The position numbers and the translations under genes are program-made. A model generated the notes under the pieces. The model did not search any database. It saw only the letters and a list, made by a program, of their open reading frames with translations, and was not told the DNA's origin. From positions 1-6,510 of the forward strand of contig SVJI01000085.1 of the NCBI GenBank assembly GCA_015069065.1: a stretch of DNA of 6,510 bases, read 5' to 3'. Within the stretch, counting starts at the first letter, position 1, and every line of letters begins with the position of its first letter. The DNA is from Oscillospiraceae bacterium. Its GTDB lineage: Bacteria > Bacillota > Clostridia > UMGS1883. Positions 5,204 through 6,510 of the stretch are shown piece by piece.

Positions 5204-6051
5204 TTCTCCACCTCCATATATTTTTGTATTGCACGGCAGGCATCCTCTACAGTAAATATATTTTCAGGAAGTGCCATTCCCGCCTGATTCAGCATATTTA
5301 TAACCTGAGTGATTTCAGGAAGCTGAAGTCCGCACTTTTTAAGTAGCTGCGAATTGGTAAATATTTCCCCTGCAGGAGCATCTGTTAATTTTTCTCCTTT
5401 ATTTAAGAGTACAATTCTTTCAGCATTGCGGGCGAGGTCCTCCATACTGTGGGATATAAGTATAATTGTCGTTCCCTGCTCTCTCCTGATTCTGTGAAGC
5501 TCGCTTAAAAGTCTTTCTCTGCCCACAGGGTCAAGTCCCGCTGCAGGCTCGTCAAGGATAAGTACCGACGGTTTAGTTGCTATAACACCTGCAATCGCCA
5601 CACGCCTTTTCTGTCCGCCCGAAAGGTCAAAGGGGGATTTTTCAAAATACTCCTCTTTAAGATGGACAAGCTCGGCGCTTTTTCTGACACATTCATCAAT
5701 TTCGCTCTCAGACATCCCCTTGTTTTTAGGGCCGAAAGCAATGTCACGGTAAACGGTTTCCTCAAAAAGCTGATGCTCAGGATACTGAAAAACAATCCCT
5801 ACACGGCTTCTGAGCTTGCGTGCAGCGGCTTTTGAGTCAGAAATTTCCTCTCCGTCAATGAGGATGCTCCCCTCCGTAGGAGTAACAAGTCCCGCCAGAA
5901 TCTGTGCTACCGTTGTCTTACCGCTTCCTGTATGGCCTGCAATCCCTATAAATTCACCCTTATCTATTTTTAAGTTCACATTCTTCACGGCAACTGTATT
6001 TTCACTGCTGTTTGCCGTGTATGAATACGATATATTTCTAAGCTCAATCAT
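5200..6051 (-). CDS. ecfA2: ECF transporter ATPase EcfA2
   Basis: 283 residues from the ATG at 6051. This cytoplasmic ABC ATPase pairs with EcfA1 to power ECF import. Motifs: Walker A GHTGSGKTT (39-47), Q-loop FQYPEHQLFEETV (88-100), signature LSGGQKRR (143-150), Walker B LILDEPAAGLDP (164-175, catalytic E168) and H-loop H201. PEHQLFEETV followed by DIAFGPKN is the EcfA2 rather than the EcfA1 form. The C-terminal segment from about 240 (GLQLPEITQVINMLNQAG) is the usual dimerisation/regulatory tail. The frame is open to an ATG at 6093, which would add 14 unrelated residues. The ATG at 6051 starts the standard MIELRNISYSY, has AAAGGA 8 nt upstream and overlaps ecfA1 by ATGA, so it is chosen. 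Confidence 0.96.
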   Translation of the reverse strand: MIELRNISYSYTANSSENTVAVKNVNLKIDKGEFIGIAGHTGSGKTTVAQILAGLVTPTEGSILIDGEEISDSKAAARKLRSRVGIVFQYPEHQLFEETVYRDIAFGPKNKGMSESEIDECVRKSAELVHLKEEYFEKSPFDLSGGQKRRVAIAGVIATKPSVLILDEPAAGLDPVGRERLLSELHRIRREQGTTIILISHSMEDLARNAERIVLLNKGEKLTDAPAGEIFTNSQLLKKCGLQLPEITQVINMLNQAGMALPENIFTVEDACRAIQKYMEVEK

Positions 6052-6510
6052 ATTTGTTTTCCTTTGATGTTTCTCAAAATTTCTGCTGCACATTCATCGG
6101 GAGTAAGCACTGTGTCTTTTATATCCATACCCAATTGTTTAAGTCTGTGGGCAAGTGCCGTTGACTGAGGCACGTCAAGACCGAGCGCCAAAAGCTCCTC
6201 CTCATGAGAAAAGACTCGTTGGGGGGAATCATCAAACATGACTTTCCCTCTGTCAAGAACAATTACCCTGTCTGCTCTGGCTGCCTCCTCCATGTAGTGA
6301 GTTATGAGAACAATGGTAATATTTTTTTCCCTGTTAAGAGAAATAATTGTTTCCATAACCTCCCGTCTGCCCTTTGGGTCAAGCATGGCAGTAGGCTCAT
6401 CTAAAATTATGCACTGAGGCTGCATGGCAAGTATTCCTGCAATTGCCACACGCTGTTTCTGTCCACCCGAAAGCAGGTGAGGCGCACGCTTTCTGTAATC
6501 GTACATATTG
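6048..6510 (-). CDS. ecfA1: ECF transporter ATPase EcfA1, C-terminal part (5' end outside window)
   Basis: The visible 153 residues are the second half of an ABC ATPase; the Walker A and Q-loop parts lie beyond the right edge. The fragment starts inside NMYDYRKRAPHLLSGGQKQR, containing the ABC signature. Walker B CIILDEPTAMLDP with its catalytic Glu and the H-loop THYMEEA follow. NMYDYRKRAPH before the signature and the tail TALAHRLKQLGMDIK are typical of EcfA1 (CbiO-type). A Met at 6506 is internal and not the start. The stop TGA overlaps the ecfA2 ATG by 4 bp. It is upstream of ecfA2 and ecfT in the same operon; the promoter is outside the window. Confidence 0.95.
   Translation of the reverse strand, partial: NMYDYRKRAPHLLSGGQKQRVAIAGILAMQPQCIILDEPTAMLDPKGRREVMETIISLNREKNITIVLITHYMEEAARADRVIVLDRGKVMFDDSPQRVFSHEEELLALGLDVPQSTALAHRLKQLGMDIKDTVLTPDECAAEILRNIKGKQI

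Noticed and set aside
5816..6067. Plus-strand 83-residue frame antisense to ecfA2
   Set aside because: Falls on the Walker A region of ecfA2 in the opposite strand; no independent evidence for translation.

Overview
The window looks like chromosome of a low-to-moderate GC Gram-positive bacterium, most likely a gut-type member of Clostridia (Ruminococcus/Oscillospira-like). The evidence is the clostridial style of FeoA and FeoB, an ecfA1-ecfA2-ecfT-truA cluster, a secreted multi-LysM protein, strong GGAGG-type ribosome binding sites and a TTGACA/TAAAAT promoter. The lineage is inferred from protein style; nothing here fixes genus or species.

Left part (1-549, minus strand): a ferrous-iron uptake operon, feoA then feoB, with feoB running off the left edge. 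It has a near-consensus promoter and two copies of a GTTAG-N6-CTAAC palindrome. One copy sits at the predicted feoA transcription start and the other in the feoA-feoB gap. They resemble operators of DtxR/IdeR-type metal-dependent repressors.

Middle (about 550-1980, plus strand): a divergent gene for a secreted protein with four LysM domains and a His/Asp-rich C-terminal domain of unknown activity. Its leader folds into a two-part hairpin whose loop can pair with bases just upstream of the ribosome binding site, forming a predicted pseudoknot. This is the most interesting non-coding signal in the window. The gene ends in a 56-bp perfect palindrome that also holds the stop codon of the convergent gene and probably terminates both transcripts.

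Right part (1970-6510, minus strand): a tightly packed operon read right to left: ecfA1 (5' end outside the window), ecfA2, ecfT, truA, a membrane-anchored beta-propeller-like protein (DUF5711-like), and a CvpA-family membrane protein. Junctions are 4-bp ATGA overlaps, an abutting TAA-ATG, an 8-bp overlap and a 17-nt gap, which indicates one transcript with translational coupling. EcfA1/A2/T form the shared energising module of group II ECF vitamin/metal importers; no substrate-binding S component is encoded here. TruA modifies tRNA. The last two genes are envelope proteins of unknown role.

No tRNA, rRNA, CRISPR, insertion sequence or phage gene was seen. Apart from the LysM leader and the two Feo operators, the content is ordinary core-genome material.
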